Shown: in pieces, positions 11,511 through 23,290 of the stretch
How the letters are laid out: each line of letters opens with the position of its first letter
How positions within the stretch are numbered: the stretch's first letter is position 1
Origin: Hirundichthys speculiger
Taxonomy: Eukaryota; Chordata; Actinopteri; Beloniformes; Exocoetidae
Reading direction: 5' to 3'
DNA: 64,000 nucleotides
Assembly (NCBI GenBank): GCA_018398805.1
Contig: JAGFBZ010000940.1
Coordinates: forward strand, 1,128,001 to 1,192,000
Notes under the pieces: generated by a model
Databases searched by the model: none
What the model was told of the DNA's origin: nothing
The model's input: the letters and a program-made list of their open reading frames with translations, nothing else
Program-made: the position numbers and the translations under genes

Positions 11511-12084
11511 ACAAAATATATTAATAATTATTATCCATTAGCTGGAGAACTAAGAATTCCATGTACTTGTATTATGACTTTTACATTGTTAGTACAGAAC
11601 TACAGAGATGACTACATAAACAGATGTAGGCAGCAACACTGAGGTGGTCAGAGGGTCAGACTGCAGGTCAGCATGTTGATCTCCCAGAGACACCTGTATA
11701 GACAGGTGGAGGTAAACGGAGAGGGTGGAACTGCAGGTTAGTATGTAACTATGGAAACTCTGGTCTGCAAACATATATAGAAAAAGGGAGGAGGGGGCAC
11801 AGGACAACACAAAAAAACAAACAAACAAAAAAAAAATAGGACCAATGAAGTCCAGTTACATTTATGAGATTAACTAATAATCATATATAATAATTAACTA
11901 TGGATACAGCTTCATTACCTTTTGCATGAAGACCTGCCTAAAAAAAAAGAATCAAATCTCAAAATCTTAAGTGCTGCATTTCAGAAGCAACACGCCTTCG
12001 TGAACATGTTTAATGTTGAAATCTATGCTGACACAATTTCAAAAAGAAAAAAGGGGGTCTTCAAACAAGATAAAAACACTACAA

Positions 12085-12475
12085 CTAAGGAAAAAGGTTC
12101 TCAAAACAAGTGAAAAAAATCTGTCCATGCAGCAAGATAATTTCACTTGGTAAGATTTCTTAAATTAAGATTGTAGGAACACTTGTTTCTAGATTTAAGA
12201 AAGGTATAATTTGTTATTGAATCTTAAGACAAGATTTATTTTGATGAGGAGAGGAGATGAGGAGGAGGAAAAAATGTAATACATCTTATTTTAGGCGTTA
12301 ATTGTCTCATTTTAGGATTCCCTGACTGTTTGAGACAAAAAAGTAAAGCTTTACTTGATATAAGATTATACTGAGACTTAAAATAAGAAAGTAATAATTA
12401 AAACAAGAAAAAATATCTAACGCTTCTAAATGTAAGTTTTTTTTTTCTTGATAAGAACCAAATAATTTGCAGTGA
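12085..12475. repeat. AT-rich MITE-like repeat
   Basis: Repeated AAGATTT/TTAAG motifs, starting near 'gcagcaagataatttcactt' and ending 'ataatttgcagtg', resemble a common short fish DNA element. Terminal repeats and a target duplication are not clear, so the class is tentative. Confidence 0.4.
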
Positions 12476-12487
12476 ACATACATACAA

Positions 12488-13035
12488 TACTCACAAAAAG
12501 TTAGGAGTTTTCCACTTTCAAGTAAAATTTACAGAAAATGTAAAGTTTGTGGTAGAGTGATATTATATCATGAAAGTAAGTCATTTAAGTAGAAGCAGTC
12601 AATGACAATTTCTTCATCTCCAACAATTTTCTGAAACATAAGCGAACAACAGTCATCTGTATACTACAACAGAAAATGCCAGTAAGGCACTGTTCACAAC
12701 GAAGCAGTCGTCAGCATGGATGTGGCCAGAGGAAGTCCACTTCTATGCCTTCACAGTTGAAGCTTCCCTCTGAGAACATCCTGTTTGAAGCCTCGCGGTG
12801 TCCGGGTACCGCTGGTTGGTCGTTTGGTGTCGTCTTGGTCTCATGATGTCAAAATGTGAACGGCATGAGCTGTAGTTTGTTGAGCCTGAACATTTAGTTG
12901 TGGATTCATGGATCACACGCTTGATGTGATTCACGTGGTTAATCAACTTGCTATAAAACAGCATGTTATACGATAAATACTGTAACAACACTTGGACATG
13001 TGCATTCAAACGGTTAGAGATAGTCAAATTAGTTT
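12488..13035. repeat. Probable DNA-transposon remnant
   Basis: Begins with 'atactcacaaaaagttagga', which resembles the terminal motif of a fish Tc1-like family. The interior contains short minus-strand open sequence (12743-13027) with no domain I can confirm. Confidence 0.35.
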
Positions 13036-13369
13036 CACCCGTAAAACATTATAGATGCATTGTGAAATGTCATCAGAAAAGTCAAATAGCCATACCTTTT
13101 TGTAAACAGAGTAAAAATGCAACTGAGGTTTTCAAAACTGCATATGAACAACAAGAGTTATGGAACAATGTGTTGTTGACAGAGGACACTAAATTAAGCA
13201 TTTTGGCTTCAGTGCCAAAACCAAACAACATTTCAGTAATAAGACGCCACGACCCCTGCGGATCACCGTGGTTGTGCGGTGATGTTTTGGGATTACCGTG
13301 CAGTTATTGAGTTGGGTCACTGAGCTATTACTTTTGTTCTATTTTTTTTTTCTGCTGTAACCTTGGGTG

Positions 13370-13500
13370 TGTGATGGCTTTTAAGTTCTCTTTGTTCTTT
13401 CTTCTTCTTCTTGTTGTTTTAATGATTGTTTTTATTAAGTAAAACACTTTCTGATCCTTCGGTATGAAAATGGCTTTATAAATAAATTTGATTTGATTGA
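13370..13500 (+). repeat. LINE 3' tail
   Basis: The stretch 'gaaaatggctttataaata' followed by 'aatttgatttgattga' has the form of the 3' terminus of L2/CR1-type fish LINEs ('...gctttataaataaa...' plus a short tail). No coding sequence remains. Confidence 0.55.
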
Positions 13501-15215
13501 GAAACTGCCGCTGTGTTGTATTTTAGAGTTCTTTTCTGAAAATGGGGCCTATATAAGATAACTAAAAAAATATCACAACAAAGATATTTTCCCATCATAC
13601 CTCTTTAGATTTTAAAAAGCAAAGAAAAACAGTATTAGGTAGTAATTTGTGACCTTATTAATCTTCTTTCATTATCTGCTGCACCACAGTCTGTTATTTA
13701 GAAATTTTGAAAAATTATTTAGAAACAGTTTGACATAAAACTACTCTATTTGTACAGTATAAAGACTGTATAGCAAGTCTGTATGCATTCCCCTGCAGCA
13801 CTTAAGTCCCGGTCCTTGTCAACAGATTTGCATTTTATTGGGTGGAGAAACAGCAATAAGGGCCTGTGGCTCTGTGGGCACCAATCATGCCAGCATAAAC
13901 ACCTCTGACGTGAACAAGCAAATGAGTATTTCTGGAAGGTGAATGCGTCTGTCTGTATGAGTGGGACTGCATGTGCATGAGCATGCATGTGTGGAACCTT
14001 GAGTGTGTGTGTCGGTGTCTAAATGTACAAATACAGAAGCAGAAATGCCTGTTAAGTTGTTTCTATACACGGATGCAATTAGACTGGGATTAGTGGAGTA
14101 AGTCACATTTGTAATGAGAAAACATGGTTTGGGTTCAGCTGGGATTTGAATGATAAACTGAGACCTTATTTTGACCGATAAGGTCTTGGTTGCCTTTCAA
14201 ATAATTAGGTCCCACAGTTTTTTATTTGGAAATGAAGATCAACACATATCAATCAATCAGTCACAAAGTGTCGTCCCAGTTTGCCTTTACTTAGCCTTTT
14301 GGAAATCCAATTTGCAAACTCATTTTAGAACCCTTTCTGTAATTGAACAATATTTCTAATGTTGCTTTACTTCCTGATTAAAGCAATAACTTAAACTAAC
14401 AATTTATTTAACCTTAAAGTGATGCAGTGAGGCTGTCTTAGCGTGGAGCGCTGTAAATGTTTTAGCTGATATCAACTTCTCCAGCTTATACTTTTAACCT
14501 TCTGGTTCTAGTTGCATATATATATATGTACACACTGAATCTGAGGGAGAGGTCTTCAAGAGGAAAGTTAGAGGAAACAGAAAAATATGACAGGGCTGAA
14601 GACTGTTTCCCTCAGACAGTCTGGCAATTGTGGGAGGTTAGGTCACCTCTGGAAATAATCAGTAGGCCTCAGCAATAAGAATGAAAGAAATGAAATGAGA
14701 TGAAAAAAAAATCAACTTCAGCTGCACTTCAGTTCAATCAAATTCAGTAATACATTGTTCATTCAGAAAGGGAAATTATTATTAATGGGGTTATTAAATG
14801 GACTAGAAAAGAATTTCCAAGCAATATGGAGTTGTTTGACTGTGAAATGATCAGAGGAAAAAAAGAAATATAAGAGTTACATCTCAGACCCCAGAGGGCT
14901 AATTGAGCATATTCATTGTTAAAGTTCAATACAGTACAAGTGTAAAAAGACCCCCCAACTAATAAGAACTCTGAGAAGAGGAAATGTTCAGCGGTAACCA
15001 GGATGAACTAAACTAACCGCTTACTCTGCAGGTAAACATCGAATCAAGAGATGAAAAGCTGAGACATGTCTAACAGGAGCTGGCTGAGTCAGGTTTCCAG
15101 AAGGTGAGTGTTGCATTTTGACAATCTTGGTCCAGAAGGTGGATTCCAGGTGATGTGGGAGGGCTGAGGGACTCGAGGATAGTTGTTAGTGACACCATTC
15201 TGAATAATAAATCCT
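13501..15215. other. Unassigned sequence
   Basis: Contains a GT/TG-rich patch near 13960-14020 and a TA run near 14514-14526. No gene or recognised repeat. Confidence 0.4.
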
Positions 15216-15223
15216 CTTCACAC

Positions 15224-15870
15224 TAGTGCTGGGCAATATGACGATACATATCGTGGGGACGATATAAGTGTGTATGGTGCCATTTCTCTTCTATCGGTTC
15301 TATTGTTTCTATCATTCTAACCTAATTTTATCAATTATTACAGCAAATATGTAATTAAATAACATGCAACAATAAATTTGATAGAATCATATCTACTTCT
15401 ACAAAGTAGCCTTTTATATTTGCACTTTTATTCATGGTTAATGCCTTAAACAGAGTTCTCTTCAACCCTAATGTTTACTTTAGACACTTTATATTGGTTT
15501 GCAAACTTTGCACTACAAGGTTACAGATTTCAGAAAGTTGAAAAATAATTTGTGTTTATTTTTTATAGCTGAACTTTAGTGCAATATTGTGTTTTTCCTC
15601 TCAGAAACTGTTGTGCAATTTAAAAAAATGTTAAAGCTACTGTACCTCTGTACCTACCTGTTTTTGCTGCACTAAAATGTATGTTTGTGACAGTCCAGCT
15701 AAATGTCCTTTCAAAATAAAGTTAAAAAGTAAGCAATGACATTTTTGTCAAACTTTTCAGAGAATAACTGAAAACATACTTTATTATGGTATATCGTGAT
15801 ATATATCGTTATCGTGATATAAAATAGTCCATATCGTGATATATGATTTTTTCCATATCGTCCAGCGCTA
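15224..15870. mobile_element. Non-autonomous hAT-type element with 8-bp TSD
   Basis: The 647-bp element begins TAGTGCTGGGCAATATG and ends with the complement of TAGCGCTGGACGATATG, 14 of 17 positions matching as terminal inverted repeats. It is flanked by identical 8-bp direct repeats CTTCACAC at 15216-15223 and 15871-15878. An 8-bp duplication is the hallmark of hAT insertion. TATCGTGATA-type motifs cluster near both ends. No transposase frame is present, so it must have moved in trans. Confidence 0.92.
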
Positions 15871-16189
15871 CTTCACACAATCCAAATCCAAAACACAGTC
15901 CAAATGATCAGATCCAGAATAACAGAACTCAGAACGAAACCAAAAATCAAAACTAAAATAATGATAATGCATAATAATGATATTTTTAGCCCTATAATGT
16001 AGGCACCTTCCAGTTATTGGGTCATCCGTGAACTCCTCTGTAGAGGCATATGTGAGGCCCTCTCTCCAACACCTAAAGCTCTGAGAGATCGGAGATTTTT
16101 TTGACCACTTTAACCACATCGCATCAGCCATGAAGGGATAGATGCGTCGCTTCTTTGCTTTGGAGCCGTGTGATGTACTGCAGTGATCC

Positions 16190-16280
16190 CCAACCTTTTT
16201 TTTGCGCACCTAGAGACAACTTGCATTGTAATAGATGCCATACAAACAAATTGGAATTGAACTGAATTGAATAAAACTTG
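16190..16280 (+). repeat. Dispersed repeat family A, short end
   Basis: Keeps only the terminal part: 'agagacaacttgcattgtaa', 'tagatgccatacaaac' and 'attggaattgaactgaatt'. Confidence 0.7.
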
Positions 16281-17880
16281 CTTAACAGCTGATATAATAT
16301 CAGATTCTTATTCACCTTGTACTTGCAAGGCTAAAGGGCAAAGCTGTATATAAAAGTCTTTCGACCCACCAAAGGGGTCCATTTTCTCCTTCATCTTTGT
16401 GCTGTCCACTGACGGTGCAGCCAGACCCAAAACTTGATCATTCAGCTGAAGTTTGTCTTTTTTCACCTTTTTCACTTTCAGTCACTGTGATCAAATGATT
16501 TGACACTGCAGCTGATGATGGCGGGAAAATACACGCACCAGTAAAGTTAGGTGAGCTTTGTATTTACTTATTCAAAAGCATAGTCTCTGAACAGCAGCTC
16601 TCATGCCAAATCGGGATCAACACGCAGTTCAGACTTGTGCCATCTTTTGTCATCAATGTCATCATTTCAAAAAGATTGTTTCTGGGGTGTTTTTAGCCAT
16701 GAAGCTGAAACATTTTGTACAAAAAGGCCCATAATCACACACTGTGACACAATGGCAGACAATAACATATTCCTTACGACTGGTGCCCGTCGTTTGTCAT
16801 CTTTGGGATGCTCTACTCAAGCAAACACACATGCATACACACACACACACACACACAAACATAAATGTACTGCTGTCAAAGGCTCTGGCAGTGATAGAGT
16901 ATTGATAAGTGTCTGTCATAAGCAAATGTCAGTGGCCCAAATCAAGTAACGGGTCAAGTGTGGAATGAATTATGTGTCTTCAGCACAAAGCACAGCTGAG
17001 TCCCCCCCCCCTCCCCCGCACATGTGTGTGTGTGAAAACTGTTCAGGAATCTCATAACTGACACGAAAAAGAGCGCACGTCACCGTATCAAATCATGTCT
17101 GTGCTTCATAATGGTTGGCTCCGGGCACGACAATTAGCTGTGATGCTGAAAGTAGATTCCACTGACACACAAAAGGAAAAAAAAAAAAAAAAAAGACAAA
17201 ACATTAAACCTAAGGTATGTGGCATGAAATTCAAGCAGGGGAACTGGGAAAAACATTATAATATAAAAAAAAATAATGTATTCTTTTTCTTTTATTTTCA
17301 AATTAGGTCTCCAGCTGGCAGCCTCCTGTCCTCCTCCTCTCTTTGTGTCCCCTCTTTCTCTCTCCTCCGTCTCTTGCGCATGTGTTGGTGAGTGTGCTTG
17401 TGTAATTCCAGGTTGGCTTAGCTTACCTGGGCGGCTTCTGTGCACCTGCTTCTCGCCAGCACAGTATTAAACAATACCTGACTTCCTCATCACTCATCAC
17501 CAGATCATTCCAATCGACTAGAGTCCCGTCGTTATTTAATCCAGCAACTCTTGGTTTCTGTGTTGAGGCATTTCCTGTGCCAGTCTGCAGAGGACCAGTA
17601 CTGGAGTACCACACAGTTCAATGGATGCCCGCTGCTCTCTTACCCTCCTTAACAGACGCTCTGAACCGCTCTGATGACGCTCATATTAAACCAAAGCTTT
17701 CTGATACGACTGTTTCAAATAAACCTTTTAGTCCCTCCTTATTCTCTGAATTCTGCATTTAGTGCTAGTTTCTACTAGAAACCATAGTATTATTTTTAAC
17801 TGTTCAAAAACTGAGATATTGTGAAAAAAAACAAAAAAGAAACTATCAATATTATAATTATATTATCTGTTAATTTCATT
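16281..17880. other. Unassigned sequence with simple repeats
   Basis: Includes a CA run at 16837-16858, a C-rich run near 17004-17017 and an A-run near 17168-17194. Overlapping frames at 17095-17614 have no recognised domain. Confidence 0.4.
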
Positions 17881-17884
17881 AGAT

Positions 17885-18460
17885 TTCAGTTTTTTTTATT
17901 ATTAATAATAATAATAATAATAATACATAGTCTTTATTTATCAAGCACTTAATGGAATACATGTTACAAAGTGGTTTACATCAAACAAAAATCAAACAAA
18001 CAAAATCAAACAAAATCATCAACAGCAAAGGTATAAATAAAAGTAAATTAAATAACACTAAATCCTAAAATTTTAAAATCAGTCCTAAAATGTACCAGCA
18101 GCCGGTGTAACGAGGCTAGAATGGGTGTAATATGGGCACATTTTCCAATTCCTGATTCAGATCCTGGCAGCAGAGTTTTGAAGTGTCTGTCGTCTCTCCG
18201 GGGATTTTTAGTTAAGTAAAAAAGGCTGTTGGAGTAATCCAGCCTTGATTAAATAAAAGCATGTAAAATCACCTCAGTGCCTTCAACAGTTAAAAACAAT
18301 CTAGTCTTTGAAACGTTTCTTAGATGATAAAAAACATGACCGTGCAAGTTAAGATGCCGAGGTTCCCTGCTGCAGGTTTCATGTAAGTAGTAGTCCAAAA
18401 GTAGTCTCCCATTGGTTCCTGTGATCACTGAGGTAAACTCTATTTTAAAGCTGCTCTATG
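17885..18460 (-). mobile_element. LINE 3' region, probably L2-like
   Basis: Starts with an AAT run (17898-17924) and 'tctttatttatcaagcactt'. It continues with motifs shared with L2-like 3' regions in fish, such as 'gtaccagcagccggtgtaac', 'gatcctggcagcagagtttt' and 'ctgttggagtaatccagcc'. Parallel wording occurs in the L2-like copies at 20.9-22.9 kb and 44.2-45.1 kb ('ctggcagcagtgttctgg'). Confidence 0.6.
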
Positions 18461-18469
18461 TAAGATGAT

Positions 18470-19420
18470 ACCTTCAAATGTTAAATAAAATAATCACATT
18501 AAAATAATTACTTTAAAAAGAACAACTGTTTTCATGTTCCATTGAGTACAGAGATTTGGGGAGGTTCTGTGCTCATTTATGGAGACGGACCAACTCTGTA
18601 ATACCACGTTCTACCACTGGCTGTGATATAACTCATTGTAGCGTTCGGTCAACCTTTCATGTTCAAAAGAAGAAGTAGTTACAGCGGCTGATTGCTACTA
18701 TTGTCTCGCTTGTCAATTAACTTGACTGTACTGTATGTTTAGAGCGTTACAGCTGATCCCGTCGCCAAAGTCACTGCCTCATCACTGCTACGAAAGGCTC
18801 CTGATTAAAAAAAAAACACAGGAGGGCTCAAAAAAGAGAGTAAGAGAAGTTAGAGTCAACAAGTTTCCTTCTCTGTTGGCAAGTAAAGTTTCTTTCTGTT
18901 TGGTAAGTAGACGAACCTTGTTGTTCTGTTTGTTAGGTAAATGAATAAAATGATGCCAAAATTGTGCCAACTCCTGGAATAATCTACTCTTTAAAGAGTA
19001 GATTAAAGAGTGGAAGTGAAAAAACGCACAGTCCCTCTTCTAATCACTCTTACCGCTCATGCTCCGCCCCCCAACATAGTCAGGCTGCTGTCAAGTGATT
19101 GTTCAACCCTCAATCTATTCCCCTTCACCCGATCTGGTGAATATGCCCGATATTACATTTTCGTTGTTCCTGCGAAATAAAACACCACCCTGCTGTTGAG
19201 CAGGCTAACATCGACGTAATGCTGAGTAAACATTTGAATAAATCCCGGCTCAGAACGGTCGTCAACAGTAACTTCATGGGTGAAATGGTTAATGTCTTCC
19301 CCATGTTTATCTGCCGATCCCGATCCCAAGCGTGTTTTTTTCCTCTGTTATGGTAGACGGGTGATGAAGATTACACCCTAGTGTCCAGTCAGACTGTCTG
19401 CAACCCAGGCTGGTGGGCTA
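18470..19420. other. Unassigned sequence with a 24-bp palindrome
   Basis: No gene is recognised. The 24-bp palindrome at 18981-19004 is listed separately. Confidence 0.4.
18981..19004. repeat. Perfect 24-bp palindrome
   Basis: The sequence consists of AATCTACTCTTT directly followed by its exact reverse complement. It may be a chance palindrome in AT-rich DNA or a remnant of inverted-repeat termini. No terminator-like context is present. Confidence 0.9.
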
Positions 19421-19423
19421 CCT

Positions 19424-20116
19424 GTGGTCAGAGCAGTGGAACATGCAGTCTCACAAAATATTTCAAGTGGATCTCACTGGCCACACAAAAGACATCCTGG
19501 AGGCTGTTACTGTGAGGAGATAACCGAACGTGCGTTTTATGAGCAACACATTTCCCCACATATTTTCATGCATCAGTCACAGTTTGCACATAATCAAACA
19601 TCTATATGGCCCTGTGAAACCTGCCTAGCGGATCTGAGCCTGGAGAACTTAAGGTCCTTGATGAGCGACCTACTGGACTGCCAGGGGTGCCACGGTGCAT
19701 CTGTTGGAACTGCCTGGACATGCCCACGGGCAGGGAGAGAGAAAATACCCAAACAACCGATTAATGTTAAACCCCAGGACCCAAACAACCAGCTTAGCAA
19801 CCTGCTAAACTACAGGCAGTACTGCCTGGATGAAGGATTCACCGTCAGAACAGAGAGGACCTTACAGCGCCGCGCGGTCAGCCAGGGGCAGACAGACCAG
19901 AGTTCTGTTACGCTGTCCATGGACGTTGCATTTACTGGCAGCATGGGACCCTGGGCTCTGGAAACAGAGGGGTCTGGAAACAGAAGGGTCTGGAAACAGA
20001 CTTGTAAATCTGAGTTATTGTGTCTGAAAAATCAGGGACAAGTTCCCAGATCCTCAGGGACAATACACAGGTTTTGTTCCTGGCTTTTTAGTTTACTGAC
20101 GTATTTCATTACCTAG
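19424..20116 (+). CDS. Unrecognised 230-aa open reading frame
   Basis: This is the longest frame in the window that is neither simple-sequence nor a transposon I recognise. It has near-even base composition over 19400-19980 and ordinary amino-acid content, including CETC and CQGCHG cysteine motifs about 20 residues apart near residues 64-90. No signal peptide, membrane span or known domain is visible. Near its end, 'ctggaaacaga' occurs three times at 16-base spacing (about 19957-20000), so the C-terminus is locally repetitive. I cannot tell whether it is a real exon, an old pseudogene or chance. No splice sites or polyadenylation context support it. Confidence 0.25.
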   Translation: MVRAVEHAVSQNISSGSHWPHKRHPGGCYCEEITERAFYEQHISPHIFMHQSQFAHNQTSIWPCETCLADLSLENLRSLMSDLLDCQGCHGASVGTAWTCPRAGREKIPKQPINVKPQDPNNQLSNLLNYRQYCLDEGFTVRTERTLQRRAVSQGQTDQSSVTLSMDVAFTGSMGPWALETEGSGNRRVWKQTCKSELLCLKNQGQVPRSSGTIHRFCSWLFSLLTYFIT

Positions 20117-20119
20117 ATA

Positions 20120-20900
20120 ACATTTATTTTGAATGATTATTGTTTTTTTGTGAAATGTTAGATTCCAAGTTTTGCCAAAGCTTTAAAAAATAATTTTGTT
20201 ACATCTAACCCCCCCCCACACACACACAAACACACATCCTCTACCGCAACTATAAATAGTATCATTTGTCTATAAAATTGTTATAAGTCCACCTCTGAAT
20301 GACACTGTATCTTTATTAACATTAAGGGGAACAAAAAAGAAAGGAATATAGATCAATTTATAACAATGAATAACTTTATGAAAATATTTTTTTAGTCTAA
20401 AGATTTAAAGTGCATCAATCCCACTGTAGTCTCAGTGAAGTCAAGTGCGCCCCATCCCCCCCCCCCACACACACACACACATACACAGCACAGACATGCA
20501 CACTCACAGCACAAAGTAAAAATAGTTCAGTACCATGGCAGGACACTGAGGATCCAGGTGAGGAAATACCACCTCTGGGAGGCCGTCCGCACTGAGAGGC
20601 ACCACAGCCCACGACCACAGGGGCGCCGTCCCAACCACCTCCACCCAGGTAGACTAGGGTAGATTCTACACATTATGCAGACCCCCCCCCCCCCCCCCCC
20701 CAGCCCCCAGGGATCTCCAAACGACGCCCCCCAGGCAGACCAGACCCAACTCCCAGTGTGGGACCCCATGAGGAAACCCTGGAGCTAAAAACTAAAGATT
20801 AAAAGACAATTAAAAAATAAAAATAAAACAGACAGTAGGTAAAATAATAATAAAATGTAATGTATAAAATGTGAAAATGTAAAAGTTTAGAATTTATCAA
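20120..20900. other. C-rich and CA-rich low-complexity zone
   Basis: Three C homopolymers lie within 500 bases: 20209-20217 (9), 20456-20466 (11) and 20682-20701 (20), with CA runs after the first two. On the minus strand these are G-runs. The rest is unassigned; part may be the 3' UTR of the neighbouring L2-like element. Confidence 0.6.
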
Positions 20901-20909
20901 TAAAATGTA

Positions 20910-22890
20910 AAAATTTAATGATAATGCAAAGACTTAAAATACATTTAAGACTTAAATTAAATCATTAAAATCAATTAGATTAAGAACAGTAGTCCACAGA
21001 TGGTCCACAGATGAGGACCAGAATTGCTGAATGCAGCCTCACCCTGGGTTCTTGTTCTAGCTCTTGGTTTGATTAAAAGGCCAGAACCAGAGGACCTCAG
21101 GGTCCACGAGGGTTGATATGGTAAAAGCAGGTCAGATAAATAAGATGGCCCAAGACCGTTAAGACATTTAAAAATCAATAAAAGAACCTTAAAGTTGATC
21201 CTGAAACACACGGAGAGCCAATGCAGCGATTTTAAAGCTGGTGTAATGTGTTCCCGCCCCCTGGTCTTGTGTTCCCACCCCCTGATCTTCATCAGCACAC
21301 GTGCTGCTGAGTTCTGGAGTCGTTGTAGACTAGAAATGGTCTTATAGGGAAGACCAGAGAGCAGGACATTACAGTAGTCTAAACGACATCAGCACCTCCG
21401 TGTTAGCCTGAGAGAGAAACCGGGCCGACTCTGGCTATATTCTTCAGATGATAAAAACCTATTTTTGTTACGTTTTTGATGTGAGAAATAAAATTATGCT
21501 CAGTGTCAAAAATAACGCCCAGGTTCTTCACACATTGTGCAGGTTTCAACTCTTGTAGTTTTAGTAAAAGGTTTCTCTCTCTTGCCTTCAGGACCAATAA
21601 CTAAGACCTCAGTTTTGTCCTGATTGAGCTGTAAGAAATTCTCTGCATCCATGTTTTAATATCTAAAATACAGTTAAAAAGTGCATCAATTGGTCCTGAG
21701 TCATCAGGAGACACAGCGACGTACCAGCTGTGTATCATCTGCATAACTGTGGAAGCTGATGTTGTGTCTCCTGATGACGTCCCCAAGGGGAAGCATATAC
21801 AGATTAAAAAGAATTGGACCTAAGATTGACCCTTGGGGCACCCCACACTTAAATTTATGCCTTCTGGAGGAACACGTATCCATACTGACAAAGAAACATC
21901 GATCTGTGAGATCAGAGCTGAACCAGTTAAGAACAGTACCAGAGAGGCCGACCAGGTTTCTGAGTCTGTTTAATAAAATGTGATGGTCCACTGTATGAAA
22001 GGCGGGGCTAAGATCCAGTAAAACCAAGACCATGAATTTATGTGTGTCAGCATTATACCCAGGGGCGCCGCTAGGGATTTTGGGCCCCATGAAAAGAATC
22101 TTTACCGGGCCCCCCAACACAGCGGCGAAATTTGTTGATGCTATTTTTGATCATCATTAGGGGCCTCTCTGGGCCCCCCTCAATCATGGGCCCTATAATC
22201 CGTATCCTTTACCCCCCCTTTTCGGCGCCCCAGCTTATACCTGATGTAATTTAAAATCTTTAAAAGGGATGTCTCTGTACTGTGATTCATCCTAAAACCG
22301 GACTGAAATTTCTCTAAAATATTATTTTTGACTAAGTTAAATAATTTACTTGGTTAAAAACAAGTTTTTCTAAAATTTTACTTAAAAACGGTAAATTGGA
22401 TATAGGACGGTAATTATTAAAATTGTTGGGGTCTAGATTACTCTTCTTCAGAAGGGGCTTCAGCACTGCTGTTTTGAAGGCAGTGGGGAAGACACCCGTC
22501 TGAAGAGAGTAATTTACTATATTTAAAATCTGTTCCTCAAAGAATCCATTAAATGTTTTTAACAGTGATGTGGGGATTGGATCTAAAAGGCAGGTTGTTG
22601 GGTTTACTTGAGAGAAAACTCAGGTGTGTTAAAAGTAATATTCTGTTGAGGTAAAAGTACTGGATCTGATATTAGCGATTTTACTTCTGAAGTGGTCTGC
22701 AAAGTCCTTGCACAGAGGGCGTCTGTTGGCATCATGGAGGATTTATTAAAATTGGTGATGGTTAAAAGATCGAAGGTGGAGAAAAGACATTTTGGGTTGT
22801 TTTTATTGTATGTGATGAGTTTTTGAGAAATTCTTGCCTTCTTTACTGCACGGAAGCAGGTCGACTCATATGAAGGAAACAAAAGCAAGA
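20910..22890 (-). mobile_element. L2-like LINE, minus strand, dead
   Basis: Read on the minus strand from 22890 down, fragments appear in the order of an L2-type reverse transcriptase ORF. Near 22830-22740 is KKARISQKLITYNKNN. Around 22045-21900 is LLDLSPAFHTVDHHILLNRL, and the motif CGVPQGSILGPILFNLYMLP precedes the catalytic YADDTQ at about 21730-21750. Then come VKNLGVIFD (about 21520) and [18 protein letters not shown] (about 21240-21180). Stops and frameshifts separate these blocks. The endonuclease domain is missing, so it is 5' truncated, and an RTE-like piece abuts it at about 22890. A 174-bp hAT-type element interrupts it at 22060. Confidence 0.9.
22060..22233. mobile_element. 174-bp hAT-type MITE nested in the LINE
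   Basis: Terminal repeats GGGGCGCCG and CGGCGCCCC match perfectly over 9 bases, within ends reading CAGGGGCG and CGCCCCAG. Flanking 8-mers ATTATACC (22052-22059) and CTTATACC (22234-22241) agree at 7 of 8. Removing the insert rejoins the LINE sequence. The interior has 'gggccccatgaaaagaatc' and 'gggcccccctcaatcatgg', typical of a GGGCCCC-rich fish hAT family. There is no coding capacity. Confidence 0.85.
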
Positions 22891-22894
22891 ACTC

Positions 22895-23290
22895 GATGTC
22901 CCTCGCCCGGGCTAGGGTTACCGGGGCCTCATCCTGGAGCCAGGTCTGGGGGAGGGGCTCGTGTGGAGCACCTGGTGGCCGGGCCTTTGCCGATGGAGCC
23001 CGGCCCGGCTCAGCCCAAAAGGGTTACATAGGTTTGCCTGCTTGTGGGTCCACCACCTGCAGGGAGGGTCATAGGAGTCGGTTGCGAAGTGTTTTGGGTG
23101 GCAGCCAAAAGTGTGGGCCTTGGCGTGCAGGGCCGGGCCTTGGCGTGCCGACCCTCGGCTGCTCTAAAGTAAGTGGGAATAAAAAGGTTAAAAAGGTCCC
23201 GGTTCCAGTATCCGGCTAAGAACTTCTCTGCCAAACTTCTCATTCAGATCACTCCGCTGAGGCGACCCCCAACAGGGGGGGCAGCCAAAA
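22895..23290 (+). mobile_element. RTE-like retrotransposon fragment, internally deleted
   Basis: The first part, with 'gtggagcacctggtggccgg', 'gatggagcccggcccggct' and 'gggtggcagccaaaagtg', resembles the 5' leader of a fish RTE-like LINE. The last part, 'actccgctgaggcgacccc' and 'aggggggg cagcc', resembles its 3' end. The endonuclease and reverse transcriptase between them are gone, leaving an end-to-end deletion derivative. The 107-aa frame over it is not a cellular gene. Confidence 0.65.

Noticed and set aside
20527..20769. 80-aa frame with a poly-Gly run
   Set aside because: The poly-Gly is the 20-C homopolymer read on the minus strand; flanks are unassigned non-coding sequence.
22896..23219. 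107-aa Gly/Arg/Ser-rich frame as a gene
   Set aside because: The DNA resembles an RTE-like LINE leader fused to its 3' end; no cellular homology is seen.
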